In this document: positions 18,152 to 28,396 of the stretch, piece by piece
How the letters are laid out: each line of letters starts with the position of its first letter
How positions within the stretch are numbered: the stretch's first letter is position 1
Assembly (NCBI RefSeq): GCF_001307765.1
Contig: NZ_LKBA01000025.1
Coordinates: forward strand, 62,001-126,000
Direction of reading: 5' to 3'
Source of the DNA: Aliiroseovarius crassostreae
Lineage (GTDB): Bacteria > Pseudomonadota > Alphaproteobacteria > Rhodobacterales > Rhodobacteraceae
DNA length: 64,000 nucleotides
Notes under the pieces: generated by a model
What the model was told of the DNA's origin: nothing
Seen by the model: only the letters and a program-made list of their open reading frames with translations
Databases searched by the model: none
Translations under genes and position numbers: made by a program

Positions 18152-18291
18152 GGGCGCTCCTTCATTTGCTTCTCATTCAGGTAAACGCTGGGCCGGTGTC
18201 TCGCAAGGGCCACGATGCGGGCGGCGGTCATCATCCCGTCTGGCCACGCTTTGGTGACTGGGTTACTCTTAAGGCAAAGAAGGGGGGCAAC

Positions 18292-19050
18292 ATGTTGGAT
18301 ATGACCGGAAAAACCGTTCTGATCACCGGTGCAAGCCGTGGGATCGGGGAAGCAAGCGCCCATATTTTTGCGGGGGCGGGGGCCAATGTCGTGCTGACCG
18401 CGCGCGGGGCGGCCCAGATCAGCGCCATTGCCAAGGCAATTGGCGAAGAGCGCGCGCTTGCCGTGCCCTGTGACGTGTCGAAATGGGCAGATGTCAAGGC
18501 GGTCGTGGATGCGGGTATGAAGAAGTTTGGCCGCATCGACGTGCTGATCAACAATGCCGGTGTGATTGAGCCGATTGGCCCAATGATGACCAGCGACCCG
18601 GCCGAATGGGGCCATGTGATCGATGTGAACCTCAAGGGGGTCTATTACGGCATGCGCGCCGTGATGCCGATCATGGCGGCACAGGGGGGTGGCTCGGTGC
18701 TGACCATCAGCTCGGGTGCGGCCCATAATGCGCTTGAAGGCTGGGCCCATTACTGTGCCTCCAAGGCGGGGGTGCATATGATGACCAAGGCGCTGCACAA
18801 GGAAGGGGCCGGCAAGGGCATCCGTGCCATCGGCCTGTCGCCCGGCACCGTGGCCACACAGATGCAACGCGAGATCAAATCCTCGGGCATCAACGCCGTG
18901 GCGCAGCTCAAATGGGATGACCACATCCCACCCGAATGGGTGGCGCGTGCGCTTTTGTGGATGTGTTCTGAAGATGCGGATGAGTTCAAAGGCGAGGAAA
19001 TCTCGCTGCGCGACGTCTCGATCCGCCAACGTGCAAAGGTATTTGGATGA
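18292..19050 (+). CDS. Short-chain dehydrogenase/reductase
   Basis: This 252-aa classical SDR has TGASRGIG near residue 12, NNAG near 85, a catalytic Ser in TISSG, and YCASK carrying Tyr and Lys. It is an NAD(P)(H)-dependent oxidoreductase of unknown substrate. The start at 18292 (MLDMTGKTVLITG) follows AAGGGGGG. More than 230 upstream codons that stay open belong to the antisense of pmbA. It overlaps the enoyl-CoA-hydratase-like gene by ATGA, so the pair probably acts on related acyl-CoA or alcohol substrates. Confidence 0.92.
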   Translation: MLDMTGKTVLITGASRGIGEASAHIFAGAGANVVLTARGAAQISAIAKAIGEERALAVPCDVSKWADVKAVVDAGMKKFGRIDVLINNAGVIEPIGPMMTSDPAEWGHVIDVNLKGVYYGMRAVMPIMAAQGGGSVLTISSGAAHNALEGWAHYCASKAGVHMMTKALHKEGAGKGIRAIGLSPGTVATQMQREIKSSGINAVAQLKWDDHIPPEWVARALLWMCSEDADEFKGEEISLRDVSIRQRAKVFG

Positions 19051-19661
19051 TCAACCTGACCAAGGATGACGGGGTCTGGACGGTGACAATCAACCGCCCG
19101 GACAAGGCAAACTCGCTGACCAAGGCGATGCTGGAAGAGCTGGCCGCAATTGCACAGCAGGCAGCGGGTGACGCCCGCGTGCTGGTTCTGACCGGTGAGG
19201 GCAAAGTGTTCTCGGCCGGTGCCGATCTGGACGAGGCGCGCGCAGGCCTTGCAACTGACGATGTCTGGGAACGTCTCTCCGGGGCCATCGCCAATGCGCC
19301 TTGCCTGACCATTGCAGCGTTGAACGGAACGCTGGCCGGTGGGGCCATGGGCATGGCGCTGGCCTGCGATATCCGGATCGCGGTGCCCTCGGCCAAGTTC
19401 TTCTACCCGGTGATGAAATTGGGCTACCTGCCGCAACCTTCCGATCCAGGCCGTATGGCGGCGCTTGTTGGTCCCGCCCGAGCCAAGATGATCCTTATGG
19501 CGGGGCAGAAAATTCTTGCGGATGAAGCCCTCTCATGGGGCTTGATTGATCGCATTGTCGAAGGTCCCGAGCTCATGATCGCAGCCCTTGACCTGGCTGA
19601 TCATGCCCGCGGCCAAAGCCCGGATCACGTCGCTGCCATGAAGGCCATGGTGCCTGCCTGA
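19047..19661 (+). CDS. Short enoyl-CoA hydratase/isomerase family protein
   Basis: This 204-aa crotonase-fold protein contains GKVFSAGADLDEA and IAALNGTLAGGAMGMALACD, which form the oxyanion hole and CoA pocket. It is shorter than the roughly 260 residues of standard hydratases because the C-terminal helical region is reduced. The usual catalytic glutamate pair is not evident, so the reaction could be hydration, isomerisation or thioester hydrolysis. It is coupled to the SDR gene by a 4-bp overlap. Confidence 0.85.
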   Translation: MINLTKDDGVWTVTINRPDKANSLTKAMLEELAAIAQQAAGDARVLVLTGEGKVFSAGADLDEARAGLATDDVWERLSGAIANAPCLTIAALNGTLAGGAMGMALACDIRIAVPSAKFFYPVMKLGYLPQPSDPGRMAALVGPARAKMILMAGQKILADEALSWGLIDRIVEGPELMIAALDLADHARGQSPDHVAAMKAMVPA

Positions 19662-19706
19662 TCCAAGCCACTGCGTGTCGGTTTCCGGGATGCCTCCGGC
19701 GGGAGT

Positions 19707-19751
19707 ATTGGTGCCAAGAAGAAAGCAGGCGCCCTTCTTCTTGGCACCAAT
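19707..19751. repeat. 17-bp perfect inverted repeat
   Basis: ATTGGTGCCAAGAAGAA (19707-19723) and TTCTTCTTGGCACCAAT (19735-19751) pair perfectly across an 11-nt loop. It sits 45 bp after the hydratase-like stop codon and directly before a family B repeat. It can act as a 3'-end stabiliser or terminator. Confidence 0.6.
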
Positions 19752-19791
19752 CCTCCGGGGTGAGCGCAGAGCGCGAGGGGCAGAGCCCCTG
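19752..19791 (+). repeat. REP-like repeat, family B, partial copy
   Basis: This copy contains CCTCCGGGGTGAGCGC, GCGCGAGGGG and the GGGGCAGAGCCCC hairpin shared with the other family B copies. The TTGCTGAAAATA lead is replaced here by the long hairpin arm. Confidence 0.55.
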
Positions 19792-20116
19792 AAGTGCTTC
19801 GGTCATCCCTTGCTTCAGGTGAGAGCCGAGGTGCTTTCACAGGCTCACGAAGTGAGCCACCAACAGCGCGCCTGAGCGTGCGCGAAGGCGCCCCTTGTCC
19901 CTACCTTTGCTGGGGGGCTTTGGCCACCGCCTCATAAGCAGGGGGGCGTTTTGGATTAAACGCTTTAGGCGCCGGAGGGGGTTGGCATCCGGTGGGATGG
20001 CCCGACCCCATAATGGGGAAATCGGATCAGGGGCCTTGTTCTTGCCCGCCAAAGGGCTATCAACCTGTCTAAATTCGATGCAGTCTGATCACGAGTATGA
20101 GCGCAAGAGGTGAGGG

Positions 20117-21451
20117 ATGGAAGACCAACCGGAAATCGTACAAAAAATCTGGGGATATCTGGAACCGGTATGGGAGGTTGTGCAGGGGTGGATCCTGTCT
20201 CCGGCTGCCTGGTCGCAATTTGCATTGCTGATCGCGGCATTTCTGGCGGCCCGTTATGCGAATGGCAAGCTGACCCCGCTCATCCTGAAATACCTCACTC
20301 CGAAAGAGGGGCGGAGCGACATTTTTGCCAAGGTGATGAAGTTTTCGCTTCTGTTCCTGCCCCTGATGATGCCGCTTCTGGCCTTTGCGTTCACCGGGAT
20401 TGGTGAGGCGGTCACCCGTTCGATTTTCGGGTCCGGCGCGGTGATTGCGCTGGGCAAGCGCATCTTTCTGTTCCTGGCCGTGCGCGCCTTTGCCCGTGAA
20501 ATCCTGGCTGACCCGTTCCTGAAACTGCTTGGCAAATATGTTCTGATCCCGGTCGCAGCGCTTTACATGATCGGTCTGCTGGATCCGGCGATGGCCTGGC
20601 TCGACAATGCGGTGGTGCCGCTGGGCAACATGAGCTTCTCGCTGCTATTCGCAATTCGCTTTGCGGTGGTGGGGGGGATCATCTTCTGGTTTGGTCGCTG
20701 GTCGAATGATCAGTCCGCTCAACTGATCAAGCAGCAAGAAGACATGCGCCCCGCCACGCGGGAACTTGCGGCCAAAGCTGCCGAGATCGCCATTTTTGGT
20801 GCGGCTTTCCTGGTCTTGATGAATATCATGGGGGTGAACCTCACCTCGCTCGCCGTCTTGGGGGGCGCAATTGGTGTGGGGCTGGGCTTTGGCCTGCAAC
20901 AGATTGCGTCGAACTTTATCTCTGGTGTGATCTTGCTGATCGAGGGGCAGGCCACGGTCGGCGACTATGTTGAACTTGATGGCGGTGAGGCGGGCACCAT
21001 TGTGAAAATGACCGCCCGCGCAGCCATTCTGGAAACCTTCGACGGGCGCTGGATTGTGGTGCCCAATGAGCACTTCATCACCACCCGCGTGGTGAATTTT
21101 TCCGATGCCGGCAGCGCCAACCGGTACGAGGCGCCTTTCTCGGTCAGCTATGACAGTGATGTCGAACAGGTGGCCGCACTGGTGGAAAACGCGGTGGGGG
21201 AGCTTGACTTCGTGCTTACCGATACGCCCGAACACATGCCCGATTGCGAGCTGCGCGCCTTTGGTGACAACGGGATCGAGTTTGCGTTGGAGTTCTGGGT
21301 GGAAGGCATTGACGACGGGCGCAACAAGTTTACCCCGCGTGTGATGGTGCAGATCTGGAAAACGCTCAAGGAAAACAACATCGAAATCCCGTTCCCGCAA
21401 CGGGTGGTGCAGTTCAGGGATGGCGTGAAAGACGGGTCGCTGCCCGCGTGA
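20117..21451 (+). CDS. MscS-family mechanosensitive channel
   Basis: This 444-aa protein has several N-terminal membrane helices. The MscS core then begins with the pore helix LGGAIGVGLGFGLQQIASNF and FISGVILLIEGQATVGDYVE (about residues 250-290), followed by the beta and alpha/beta cytoplasmic domains. It releases solutes on hypo-osmotic shock. The extra helices make it larger than E. coli MscS (286 aa). The start follows GAGGTGAGGG. The last codons overlap the GTG start of the next gene. Confidence 0.92.
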   Translation: MEDQPEIVQKIWGYLEPVWEVVQGWILSPAAWSQFALLIAAFLAARYANGKLTPLILKYLTPKEGRSDIFAKVMKFSLLFLPLMMPLLAFAFTGIGEAVTRSIFGSGAVIALGKRIFLFLAVRAFAREILADPFLKLLGKYVLIPVAALYMIGLLDPAMAWLDNAVVPLGNMSFSLLFAIRFAVVGGIIFWFGRWSNDQSAQLIKQQEDMRPATRELAAKAAEIAIFGAAFLVLMNIMGVNLTSLAVLGGAIGVGLGFGLQQIASNFISGVILLIEGQATVGDYVELDGGEAGTIVKMTARAAILETFDGRWIVVPNEHFITTRVVNFSDAGSANRYEAPFSVSYDSDVEQVAALVENAVGELDFVLTDTPEHMPDCELRAFGDNGIEFALEFWVEGIDDGRNKFTPRVMVQIWKTLKENNIEIPFPQRVVQFRDGVKDGSLPA

Positions 21452-22623
21452 AAACCGCATGTGTCATAGGGGCAGGCCCGGCTGGCCTGATGGCGGCGGG
21501 GGAACTGGCGCGCGCCGGTGTCAGGGTCACTTTGGCTGAGGCCAAACCTTCCCCCGCGCGCAAGTTCCTGATGGCGGGAAAATCCGGGCTGAACCTGACC
21601 AAAGATGAACCGCTGGAACAGTTCCTTGCCAATTATTCCGGGTCTGAGAGGATCCGCGACATTACCGCAGGTTTTGGGCCAGAGGCGGTGATGGGCTGGG
21701 CGCGCGGCCTGGGGCAGGAGGTGTTCACCGGCTCCTCCGGTCGCGTGTTTCCAAAGGTGATGAAAGCGTCCCCCCTGTTGCGCGCCTGGATGGCGGAACT
21801 CGGGGAGCTGGGGGTGCAGCTCAGAACCCGTTGGCGCTGGATGGGCTGGGAAGAGGAGGCCCTGATCTTTGACACGCCGGACGGGCGCGTCATTGACCGC
21901 CCCGATGCCACGGTCCTCGCCTTGGGTGGGGCCAGTTGGCGGCGGCTTGGGTCCGATGCGGCCTGGGTGCCCTGGCTGGTGCAGAAAGGTCTTACCCTTG
22001 CCCCGTTCCAGCCCAGCAATGTCGGGCTTGTGGTGCAATGGTCCGACCATATGCAGAAACATTTCGGTCGTCCGATCAAACCGGCCAGACTAACTGCCGG
22101 GGCGCATTCCGTTCGGGGCGAGTTTGTGATCTCGTCGCGGGGGCTGGAAGGCAGTGCGATCTATGCGATGTCGCGCGCCCTGCGGAAGGGGGCGGCGCTG
22201 TTCGTGGATCTCGTGCCGGAACGGGATGTTGCGGATGTGGCCGCCCGCCTGGGCCGTGCGCGCGGCAAGGCAACGCTGACCAACCATCTGCGCAAACAGT
22301 TGAAACTCGGCCCGGCCCAGATCGCGCTTTTACAGGAATTTGCCCGCCCGTTGCCGCAGGCTCCTGAACAGCTGGCTTCGCTGATCAAGGCGGTTCCGAT
22401 TCGCCATGAGGGGCCGCGCCCGCTGGATGAAGCAATTTCCGTGGCCGGTGGTCTGCGGTTTGAGGAGCTTGATCAAGGCCTGATGATCCGTGCCCTGCCG
22501 GGGGTTTTTGCCTGTGGTGAGATGCTTGATTGGGATGCCCCGACGGGGGGCTATCTTCTGACCGCGTGCATGGCCACAGGGCGTCATGCCGGTCGCGCCG
22601 CCGCGGATTATCTGAACAGGTAG
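21448..22623 (+). CDS. HI0933-type NAD(P)/FAD-dependent oxidoreductase
   Basis: This 391-aa flavoprotein begins MKTACVIGAGPAGLMAAGEL, with a Rossmann GxGxxG. It contains KFLMAGKSGLNLTKDEP and ends with VAGGLRFEELDQGLMIRALP and FACGEMLDWDAPTGGYLLTA, the signature of the HI0933/YhiN family. The reaction is not established for most members. It starts with GTG, sharing GTGA with the mscS stop. Its pairing with mscS looks like simple proximity. Confidence 0.87.
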   Translation: MKTACVIGAGPAGLMAAGELARAGVRVTLAEAKPSPARKFLMAGKSGLNLTKDEPLEQFLANYSGSERIRDITAGFGPEAVMGWARGLGQEVFTGSSGRVFPKVMKASPLLRAWMAELGELGVQLRTRWRWMGWEEEALIFDTPDGRVIDRPDATVLALGGASWRRLGSDAAWVPWLVQKGLTLAPFQPSNVGLVVQWSDHMQKHFGRPIKPARLTAGAHSVRGEFVISSRGLEGSAIYAMSRALRKGAALFVDLVPERDVADVAARLGRARGKATLTNHLRKQLKLGPAQIALLQEFARPLPQAPEQLASLIKAVPIRHEGPRPLDEAISVAGGLRFEELDQGLMIRALPGVFACGEMLDWDAPTGGYLLTACMATGRHAGRAAADYLNR

Positions 22624-22659
22624 GCAGGCAGGGGGCGCCTTCGCCTACGCTTCGGCGCG

Positions 22660-23685
22660 CTACCGACGACCGCCCAGCATGGCGAGGCGAATCAAGGTCC
22701 GTTCCATCAGCGCCAATTGCGGTGCTTTTTGCGATGACCGAAGAGTGAGGTCGGTTTCAATCAGTGCTTCAAGAGCTTTTTCAAGGCGATGGGTGCCCCA
22801 GTTTTGGGCCTGTCGCACCATTCGGTCGCGGTTCTTGAAGTGCACGGGCGGGCGCAGGCGCCCAATGCCCTGTGCGGCCCCTCCGGGATCGGAGCTTGCG
22901 GCATGGAGGGCGCGGAAATGGCGGGTGGCCCCGATGCACAGGGCAACGGGCTGGGTGCCCTGTGCCTGCAGTTTCGACAGGACAGGGCCGATTTCAGTGG
23001 TTTTACCTTCGGCTACGATATGCAGCAGCGTGTCCAGTTCAGCTTCGGTTGACGCGGGCGCCATGGCCAGCACGTCGTCCGGGGTAACGGGGGTTGGGTC
23101 CGACAGCTTGTAGAGCGCCAGTTTTTCGACGGTCTGGCGAAAATCGCCCGGATCCAGATCGCGCGACAGACCGATCAGGTCATTCATCGCCTCCCGGTCG
23201 ACCTCTCCCAACCCGGCACGCTTGAAATCGGCTTCGATCTCTTCGCGGGTAGGGGGATCGTCGTAAATACCGGCGGCGTAGGCATTGGGGTGGGTTTCAA
23301 AGAGTTTGCGCAGCTTTCCTTTGGGTTTCAGAGAGCCGGCGGTGATCACCACCTGAGCATCTCCCTCCTGCCAGTCCTCCAGCGCCTTTGTCACGATATC
23401 CCCCACCAGGTCGGTGGCGTCTTCCACAAAGGCAACGCGCGGACCGGGGAAAAAGCTTTGTGCCTTGATCGCATCGGACAGCATGGCGGGATCTTTGCGC
23501 AGTTCGCTTGCGGGGATGCGGGTCAGGCGCATTTCCTCTTCCCCCTGCGGCCCAATCAGCGCGGCAATCAGCTCTTGCCGTTTCAGGGCCACCCGCATCG
23601 GGTCAGTGCCGAAGATCAGAACGCCGGTGCGATGGGGCTCGGGCTTGGTGAAATACCGCGCCGCATCACGAGGAGAGAGCTTCAT
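22660..23685 (-). CDS. holA: DNA polymerase III subunit delta
   Basis: This 341-aa protein has the HolA layout: a degenerate AAA+ domain (GVLIFGTDPMRVALKRQELI), a second helical domain (LSRDLDPGDFRQTVEKLALY), and a C-terminal collar domain (LEALIETDLTLRSS). It is the clamp-loader wrench that opens the beta clamp. The start overlaps the lptE stop by ATGA. The order leuS-lptE-holA is conserved in many proteobacteria, which supports the call. Confidence 0.94.
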   Translation of the reverse strand: MKLSPRDAARYFTKPEPHRTGVLIFGTDPMRVALKRQELIAALIGPQGEEEMRLTRIPASELRKDPAMLSDAIKAQSFFPGPRVAFVEDATDLVGDIVTKALEDWQEGDAQVVITAGSLKPKGKLRKLFETHPNAYAAGIYDDPPTREEIEADFKRAGLGEVDREAMNDLIGLSRDLDPGDFRQTVEKLALYKLSDPTPVTPDDVLAMAPASTEAELDTLLHIVAEGKTTEIGPVLSKLQAQGTQPVALCIGATRHFRALHAASSDPGGAAQGIGRLRPPVHFKNRDRMVRQAQNWGTHRLEKALEALIETDLTLRSSQKAPQLALMERTLIRLAMLGGRR

Positions 23686-24176
23686 GCCCCCCAACCTGTA
23701 AAGCTGGCCATCAGGCGTGTGGTGATCATGTCCGCCATCGACACCATCAGGCGGCGATAGGCATCACGTTCCACCGTCGCGGTGGACACGGTTGACCCTT
23801 CAGAGGAATAGGTGGTGAAGTTGGAAACCGCCCCTTTGGTCACCACGGCCCCGCTGGCGCGTTCGGTCACCGTATAGGCCACCGTGCCCTGCACCTGGGT
23901 GCGCGTGATCTCCTGCGTGGCAGTCACCCCCATGTCCTGGGTCTGCGTGGCGATCTTGTAGCTGAGCAGATATGGCCCATCAAATGTGCGCCCCAGCCGG
24001 CTTTCCAGCGCCTTCACCAGCTCATAGCCTTCGCGCGTGTCTGGGCTGGCAAAGCTGATCACCCCGCGCAACCCTTCGCCGGTGCCGCCCGGCCCATAGA
24101 CCGGGGTGAACCCGCAGGCCGCAACGCCACCTGCGAGGAGAACTGACAAAAATGCGCGGCGATCAGACAACCACAT
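23682..24176 (-). CDS. lptE: LPS-assembly lipoprotein LptE
   Basis: This 164-aa lipoprotein has the signal [20 protein letters not shown] (lipobox VAAC). Its body carries TPVYG at the N-terminus and [20 protein letters not shown] at the C-terminus, as in alphaproteobacterial LptE. It plugs LptD in the outer membrane and helps insert lipopolysaccharide. It overlaps leuS by 14 bp and holA by 4 bp. Confidence 0.93.
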   Translation of the reverse strand: MWLSDRRAFLSVLLAGGVAACGFTPVYGPGGTGEGLRGVISFASPDTREGYELVKALESRLGRTFDGPYLLSYKIATQTQDMGVTATQEITRTQVQGTVAYTVTERASGAVVTKGAVSNFTTYSSEGSTVSTATVERDAYRRLMVSMADMITTRLMASFTGWGA

Positions 24177-26718
24177 TCACGATACGTCCCGGAACAACGA
24201 TGACTTTCTTGGGGGCCTTACCATCCAGTGCCCTGATCACAGCATCCTCGGCCAGCGCAAGTTTTTCAACCTCGGCTTTGTCCATGTCCTTGGGCACGCT
24301 GATTTCCGCACGGCGCTTGCCGTTGATCTGAATGGGCAGGGTCACGGTGTCTTCGATCAGCATGGCCTCGTCTGCGACGGGCCAGGCGGCCTGTGCGACC
24401 AGACCAACACCACCCAGCATCGACCAGACCTCTTCCGACAGGTGCGGGGTCATCGGGCTCATCAGCTGCGCCATGGTGCGCATGGCCTGCTTTTGTGCGC
24501 GCCCGCCCGCGCTTGATTTCGAGATTGTGTTCTGGAAGGCGTAAAGCTTGGCGATGGCGGCGTTGAAGCCGAAGCTTTCAATGCCCATGGTCACGTCATG
24601 GATGGCCTTGTGCATGGCGCGAATGAGGTCTTCGTCATTCCCGTCTGCATCGTCCATATCCGCGATCTTCACCGCAGAAGCATAGACGCGGCTGAGGAAC
24701 TTGGCGGCAGCTTCTGCGCCCGATGCGGTCCATTCCACGTCGCGTTCGGGCGGGCTGTCGGACAGGACAAACCAGCGCGCGGTGTCGGCCCCGAAGGCCG
24801 AGATGATGTTCACCGGGTCGACCACGTTGTTTTTCGATTTCGACATTTTGGCCGAGGGGATCACGTCGACCTTCTCGCCGGTCTCTTTCACCACCATCGC
24901 CCCGTCGCGCTCCTCGACCTCTTCGGGGTAGTGGTAAATCGCGCGACCGTTTTCATCGGTGCGCTCGGCGTTTTTGTAGATCGCGTGGGTCACCATGCCT
25001 TGGGTGAACAGCGCGTTGAACGGTTCCTTCGCGCTGTCCGGCAGATGGCCGCAGATGTTCATCGCGCGGGCAAAGAAGCGCGAATAGAGCAGGTGCAGGA
25101 TCGCGTGTTCAATGCCGCCGATATACTGGTCGACATTCATCCAATAGGAGGCCTCTTCCAGATCGGTCGGCGTGGCCGCACCGGGAGAGGTGAAGCGCGC
25201 GTAATACCACGAGCTGTCCACAAACGTGTCCATCGTGTCGGTTTCACGCTTGGCAGGCTTGCCGCAGGAGGGGCAAGCGCAGTCGCGCCATGTCGGGTGA
25301 CGATCCAGCGGGTTGCCGGGGATGTCGAAGGATACGTCCTCGGGCAGTTTGACCGGCAGGTTTTCTTTCTTCTCGGGCACCACGCCGCAATTGTCGCAAT
25401 GCACCACGGGGATCGGGCAGCCCCAGTAACGTTGACGCGAAAGCCCCCAGTCGCGCAGGCGGAACTTCTCGACACCTGTGCCCCAGCCGGCCTCTTCGGC
25501 GAATTTCACCGTGGCGTCGATCGCTTCCTCGCCAGTGGTCTCATCAAGCCCGGCGAAGTGGTTGACCCATTTCACCTTTTCGGTTTTCGGCGGCACGAAA
25601 GCTTCGTTTTCTACGGGTGCGGGGTTTTCCAGAGACAGGAATGTGTCGACGACCGGCAGGTTGTATTTGCGGCAGAAGTCCAAATCGCGCTGGTCATGGG
25701 CCGGGCAAGCGAAAATCGCGCCGGTGCCATAATCCATCAGAATGAAGTTTGCGATCCAGACCGGCAGCTCCCAATCCGGGTTCAGCGGGTGTTTCACGCG
25801 GATGCCGGTGTCATAACCCAGCTTCTCGGCGGTCTCGATGGCTTCGGCGGTGGTGCCGCCCTTGCGCATTTCGACAAGCTGCGCGGCGACCTCGGGGTTT
25901 TCGGCCTCAAGCGCCTTGGAAATCGGATGATCGGGCGAGATGCCGACGAAGCTGGCACCCATCAGCGTGTCCGGTCGCGTTGTATAGACCTCGATCCCGT
26001 CGCCGCCATCCGTGCGTTCAAAGCTGAATTGCAGACCCTGCGAACGGCCAATCCAGTTGGCCTGCATGGTGCGCACTTTCTCGGGCCAGTTGTCCAAGCT
26101 ATCCAGCGCGTCCAGCAGCTCGCCCGAGTAATCGGAGATCTTGAAGAACCATTGGGTCAGCTCACGACGTTCCACCGGCGCGCCGGATCGCCAGCCGCAA
26201 CCGTCGATGACCTGCTCGTTGGCCAGAACCGTCATGTCGACCGGGTCCCAGTTCACCGTGGCATTCTTGCGGTAAACGAGGCCCTTCTCCATGAAGTCGA
26301 TGAACATTGCCTGCTGCTGGCCGTAATATTCCGGGTCACAGGTGGCAAATTCGCGGCTCCAGTCAATCGACAGACCCAGCGGGCGCATCTGGCCCTTCAT
26401 GGTGGCAATGTTGTCGTAGGTCCATGTGCTGGGATGGCCGCCTTGCGCCATCGCCGCGTTTTCAGCAGGCATCCCGAACGCGTCCCACCCCATCGGATGC
26501 AGCACCGAATAGCCGCAAGAGGACTTGTAGCGCGCAATCACGTCCCCCATCGTATAGTTGCGCACATGGCCCATATGGATACGGCCCGACGGGTAGGGGA
26601 ACATCTCAAGCACATAATATTTCGGCTTGGATTCATCGCGCCTGGCGGTGAAAATCCCGGCCTCATCCCAGGCCTTTTGCCATTTCGGTTCGATGTCGGC
26701 GGCGGTATAGCGGCTCAT
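24163..26718 (-). CDS. leuS: Leucyl-tRNA synthetase
   Basis: This 851-aa class I synthetase has [15 protein letters not shown] (HIGH motif, residues about 48-51) and AKMSKSKNN (KMSKS motif, about residue 622). It also has a CP1 editing domain and the C-terminal tRNA-binding region ending [13 protein letters not shown]. The start at 26718 ([14 protein letters not shown]) follows AAAGGTC. The in-frame ATG at 26739 and a longer frame from 26772 are less likely. A 745-codon open frame on the opposite strand is an antisense artefact. Confidence 0.98.
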   Translation of the reverse strand: MSRYTAADIEPKWQKAWDEAGIFTARRDESKPKYYVLEMFPYPSGRIHMGHVRNYTMGDVIARYKSSCGYSVLHPMGWDAFGMPAENAAMAQGGHPSTWTYDNIATMKGQMRPLGLSIDWSREFATCDPEYYGQQQAMFIDFMEKGLVYRKNATVNWDPVDMTVLANEQVIDGCGWRSGAPVERRELTQWFFKISDYSGELLDALDSLDNWPEKVRTMQANWIGRSQGLQFSFERTDGGDGIEVYTTRPDTLMGASFVGISPDHPISKALEAENPEVAAQLVEMRKGGTTAEAIETAEKLGYDTGIRVKHPLNPDWELPVWIANFILMDYGTGAIFACPAHDQRDLDFCRKYNLPVVDTFLSLENPAPVENEAFVPPKTEKVKWVNHFAGLDETTGEEAIDATVKFAEEAGWGTGVEKFRLRDWGLSRQRYWGCPIPVVHCDNCGVVPEKKENLPVKLPEDVSFDIPGNPLDRHPTWRDCACPSCGKPAKRETDTMDTFVDSSWYYARFTSPGAATPTDLEEASYWMNVDQYIGGIEHAILHLLYSRFFARAMNICGHLPDSAKEPFNALFTQGMVTHAIYKNAERTDENGRAIYHYPEEVEERDGAMVVKETGEKVDVIPSAKMSKSKNNVVDPVNIISAFGADTARWFVLSDSPPERDVEWTASGAEAAAKFLSRVYASAVKIADMDDADGNDEDLIRAMHKAIHDVTMGIESFGFNAAIAKLYAFQNTISKSSAGGRAQKQAMRTMAQLMSPMTPHLSEEVWSMLGGVGLVAQAAWPVADEAMLIEDTVTLPIQINGKRRAEISVPKDMDKAEVEKLALAEDAVIRALDGKAPKKVIVVPGRIVNVVV

Positions 26719-26883
26719 CCAGTGACCTTTCGCATTCATTTCGCGCAAATTCTTTCCGGTGATAAGCGGCACACGCGGCGGCGTCCAGCCTTCTTGCCCT
26801 ATTCAAGGGGGAGGTGGTGCGATAATCTGATGTAAAGCAAACCCCATTATCAGTAACGCGCAGTGGTTTTCAGGCAGGCTCAG

Positions 26884-28137
26884 ATGAAACTTCTCTTCAT
26901 TCACCAGAATTTTCCGGGGCAATTTGTGCATCTGGCACCTGAACTGGTCCGTCAGGGCCATGACTGCGTGGCGCTGACCCTGCGGGTGAAAGAGGCGCGG
27001 GTCTGGAAAGGGGTGAAGGTGCTGCCCTATCAGCTCAATGTGCCGAAAAATGCCACCCAGCCGCACCCCTGGCTGACCAACACCAACACCCACCTCATTC
27101 GCGCGCACAGCTTTTTCAAAGCCGCGCTGCGCCTGCGGGATCAGGGGTTCAACCCGGATGTGATCGTGGCCCATCCGGGCTGGGGCGAATCCCTTTTTGT
27201 CAAAGATGTCTGGCCCGACGCGCGGCTGGGCCTGTTTTGCGAATTTTACAACGGTCCCGAACATGCCGCGTTTGAAGGAGAGGTCACGGCAGACGACGTG
27301 CTGCGCCTCAGGATGAAAAACATCACCAACCACCTGCATTTCGCGATCGGCGATGCAGGGCTCTCCCCCACCCGATTTCAGGCCGACAGTTTTCCCGCCG
27401 CATTCCGCGACAAGATCCACGTGATCCATGATGGCATCCGCACCGACCAGCTGGTGTGCGATGAAACCGTTACCTTCCAGGCCGAAAATACCCCACACCT
27501 GACCCGTCAGGATGAGGTGATCACTTTCGTCAACCGCAACCTCGAACCCTATCGCGGCTACCACATCTTCATGCGCGCCCTGCCGCAGATCCTGCGCGAC
27601 CGGCCCAAGGCACAGGTGCTGATCACAGGCGGGGATGACACCTCTTATGGCGCCCCCCCACCCGAGGGGCAGACCTGGAAACAGATCTATATTGACGAGG
27701 TGCGGGACCAGATTTCCGACGCGGACTGGGCGCGCGTGCACTTTCTGGGCCGTATCCCCTATGACCAGTTCACCAGAATGCTCCAGGTCAGCCGGGTGCA
27801 TGTCTACCTGACCTACCCGTTTGTGCTCAGCTGGTCCCTGCTCGAAGCCATGTCGGTTGAGGCCGCCATTGTCGCCAGCCGCACGGAACCGGTGGAGGAA
27901 GTGCTGCAGGATGGCAAATCCGCGCGGTTGTTCGACTTTCACAACCCGCAGGGCCTGGCCGACAATATCATCACCCTGCTCAATGACCCGGATCAGCGCG
28001 CCCGCCTCGGTCAGGCCGCCCGGGCCGAGGTTGTCGAAAATTACGACCTCCTGACCATCTGCCAGCCGCGCCTGATCAACTGGATCCAGCACCTATATGA
28101 TATGCCCGCCAACCCACCAGCACATGTCGCCCGCTAA
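26884..28137 (+). CDS. Glycosyltransferase with family-4-like N-terminal domain
   Basis: This 417-aa protein begins MKLLFIHQNFPGQFVHLAPE, typical of the Glyco_trans_4_3 group. It ends with a GT-B donor domain (FVNRNLEPYRGYHIFMRALP and the LEAMSVEAAIVASRTEPVEE region). It is divergent from leuS and not part of the left exopolysaccharide operon, so it may act on another glycan. A GTG seven codons upstream stays open, but the family start fits ATG 26884. Confidence 0.9.
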   Translation: MKLLFIHQNFPGQFVHLAPELVRQGHDCVALTLRVKEARVWKGVKVLPYQLNVPKNATQPHPWLTNTNTHLIRAHSFFKAALRLRDQGFNPDVIVAHPGWGESLFVKDVWPDARLGLFCEFYNGPEHAAFEGEVTADDVLRLRMKNITNHLHFAIGDAGLSPTRFQADSFPAAFRDKIHVIHDGIRTDQLVCDETVTFQAENTPHLTRQDEVITFVNRNLEPYRGYHIFMRALPQILRDRPKAQVLITGGDDTSYGAPPPEGQTWKQIYIDEVRDQISDADWARVHFLGRIPYDQFTRMLQVSRVHVYLTYPFVLSWSLLEAMSVEAAIVASRTEPVEEVLQDGKSARLFDFHNPQGLADNIITLLNDPDQRARLGQAARAEVVENYDLLTICQPRLINWIQHLYDMPANPPAHVAR

Positions 28138-28189
28138 AGCGTTTCGGCATTTCCCTTTGCCAGCCCAAACCCGAAGCACCTCAAACCAT

Positions 28190-28255
28190 CCCCTCTTCCT
28201 CTTGCTGAAAATATCCCGGGGTGAGCGGGCTTGTCCCGCGAGGGGCAGCGCCCCT
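28190..28255 (+). repeat. REP-like repeat, family B
   Basis: The copy reads CTTCCTCTTGCTGAAAATA, CCCGGGGTGAGC, an inner GCGGGC/GTCCCGC hairpin and GAGGGGCAGCGCCCC. It follows the glycosyltransferase stop by about 50 bp. The sequence just after the stop (AAAGCGTTTCGGC) also resembles half of a family A arm. Confidence 0.7.
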
Positions 28256-28396
28256 GATCGACCGACCGAAACACGTTCATGCGGGCCAATCACACGGGTC
28301 ACAAAAAAACGCGCCCCAATGAATAGGGCGCGCTCCTGTTCAGAATTGTAAACCTCCGCGCCTGCGCAAAGGTCAGACAGCCTTGGGGTCAGGACC

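Larger units (their letters stand above)
19662..20116. other. Intergenic region with hairpin and REP-like repeat, no gene seen
   Basis: Between the hydratase-like gene and the MscS gene there are 455 bp. The left part holds a 17-bp perfect hairpin and a family B repeat. The rest is G+C-rich with no frame that looks coding. The mscS promoter should lie near 20040-20100. Confidence 0.6.

Noticed and set aside
17584-18291. A long N-terminal extension of the SDR protein
   Set aside because: It is antisense to pmbA and unlike any SDR. The Rossmann motif starts just after ATG 18292.
24598-26835. A 745-codon open frame on the plus strand opposite leuS
   Set aside because: leuS is certain. The antisense frame has no family features and results from high G+C codon bias.
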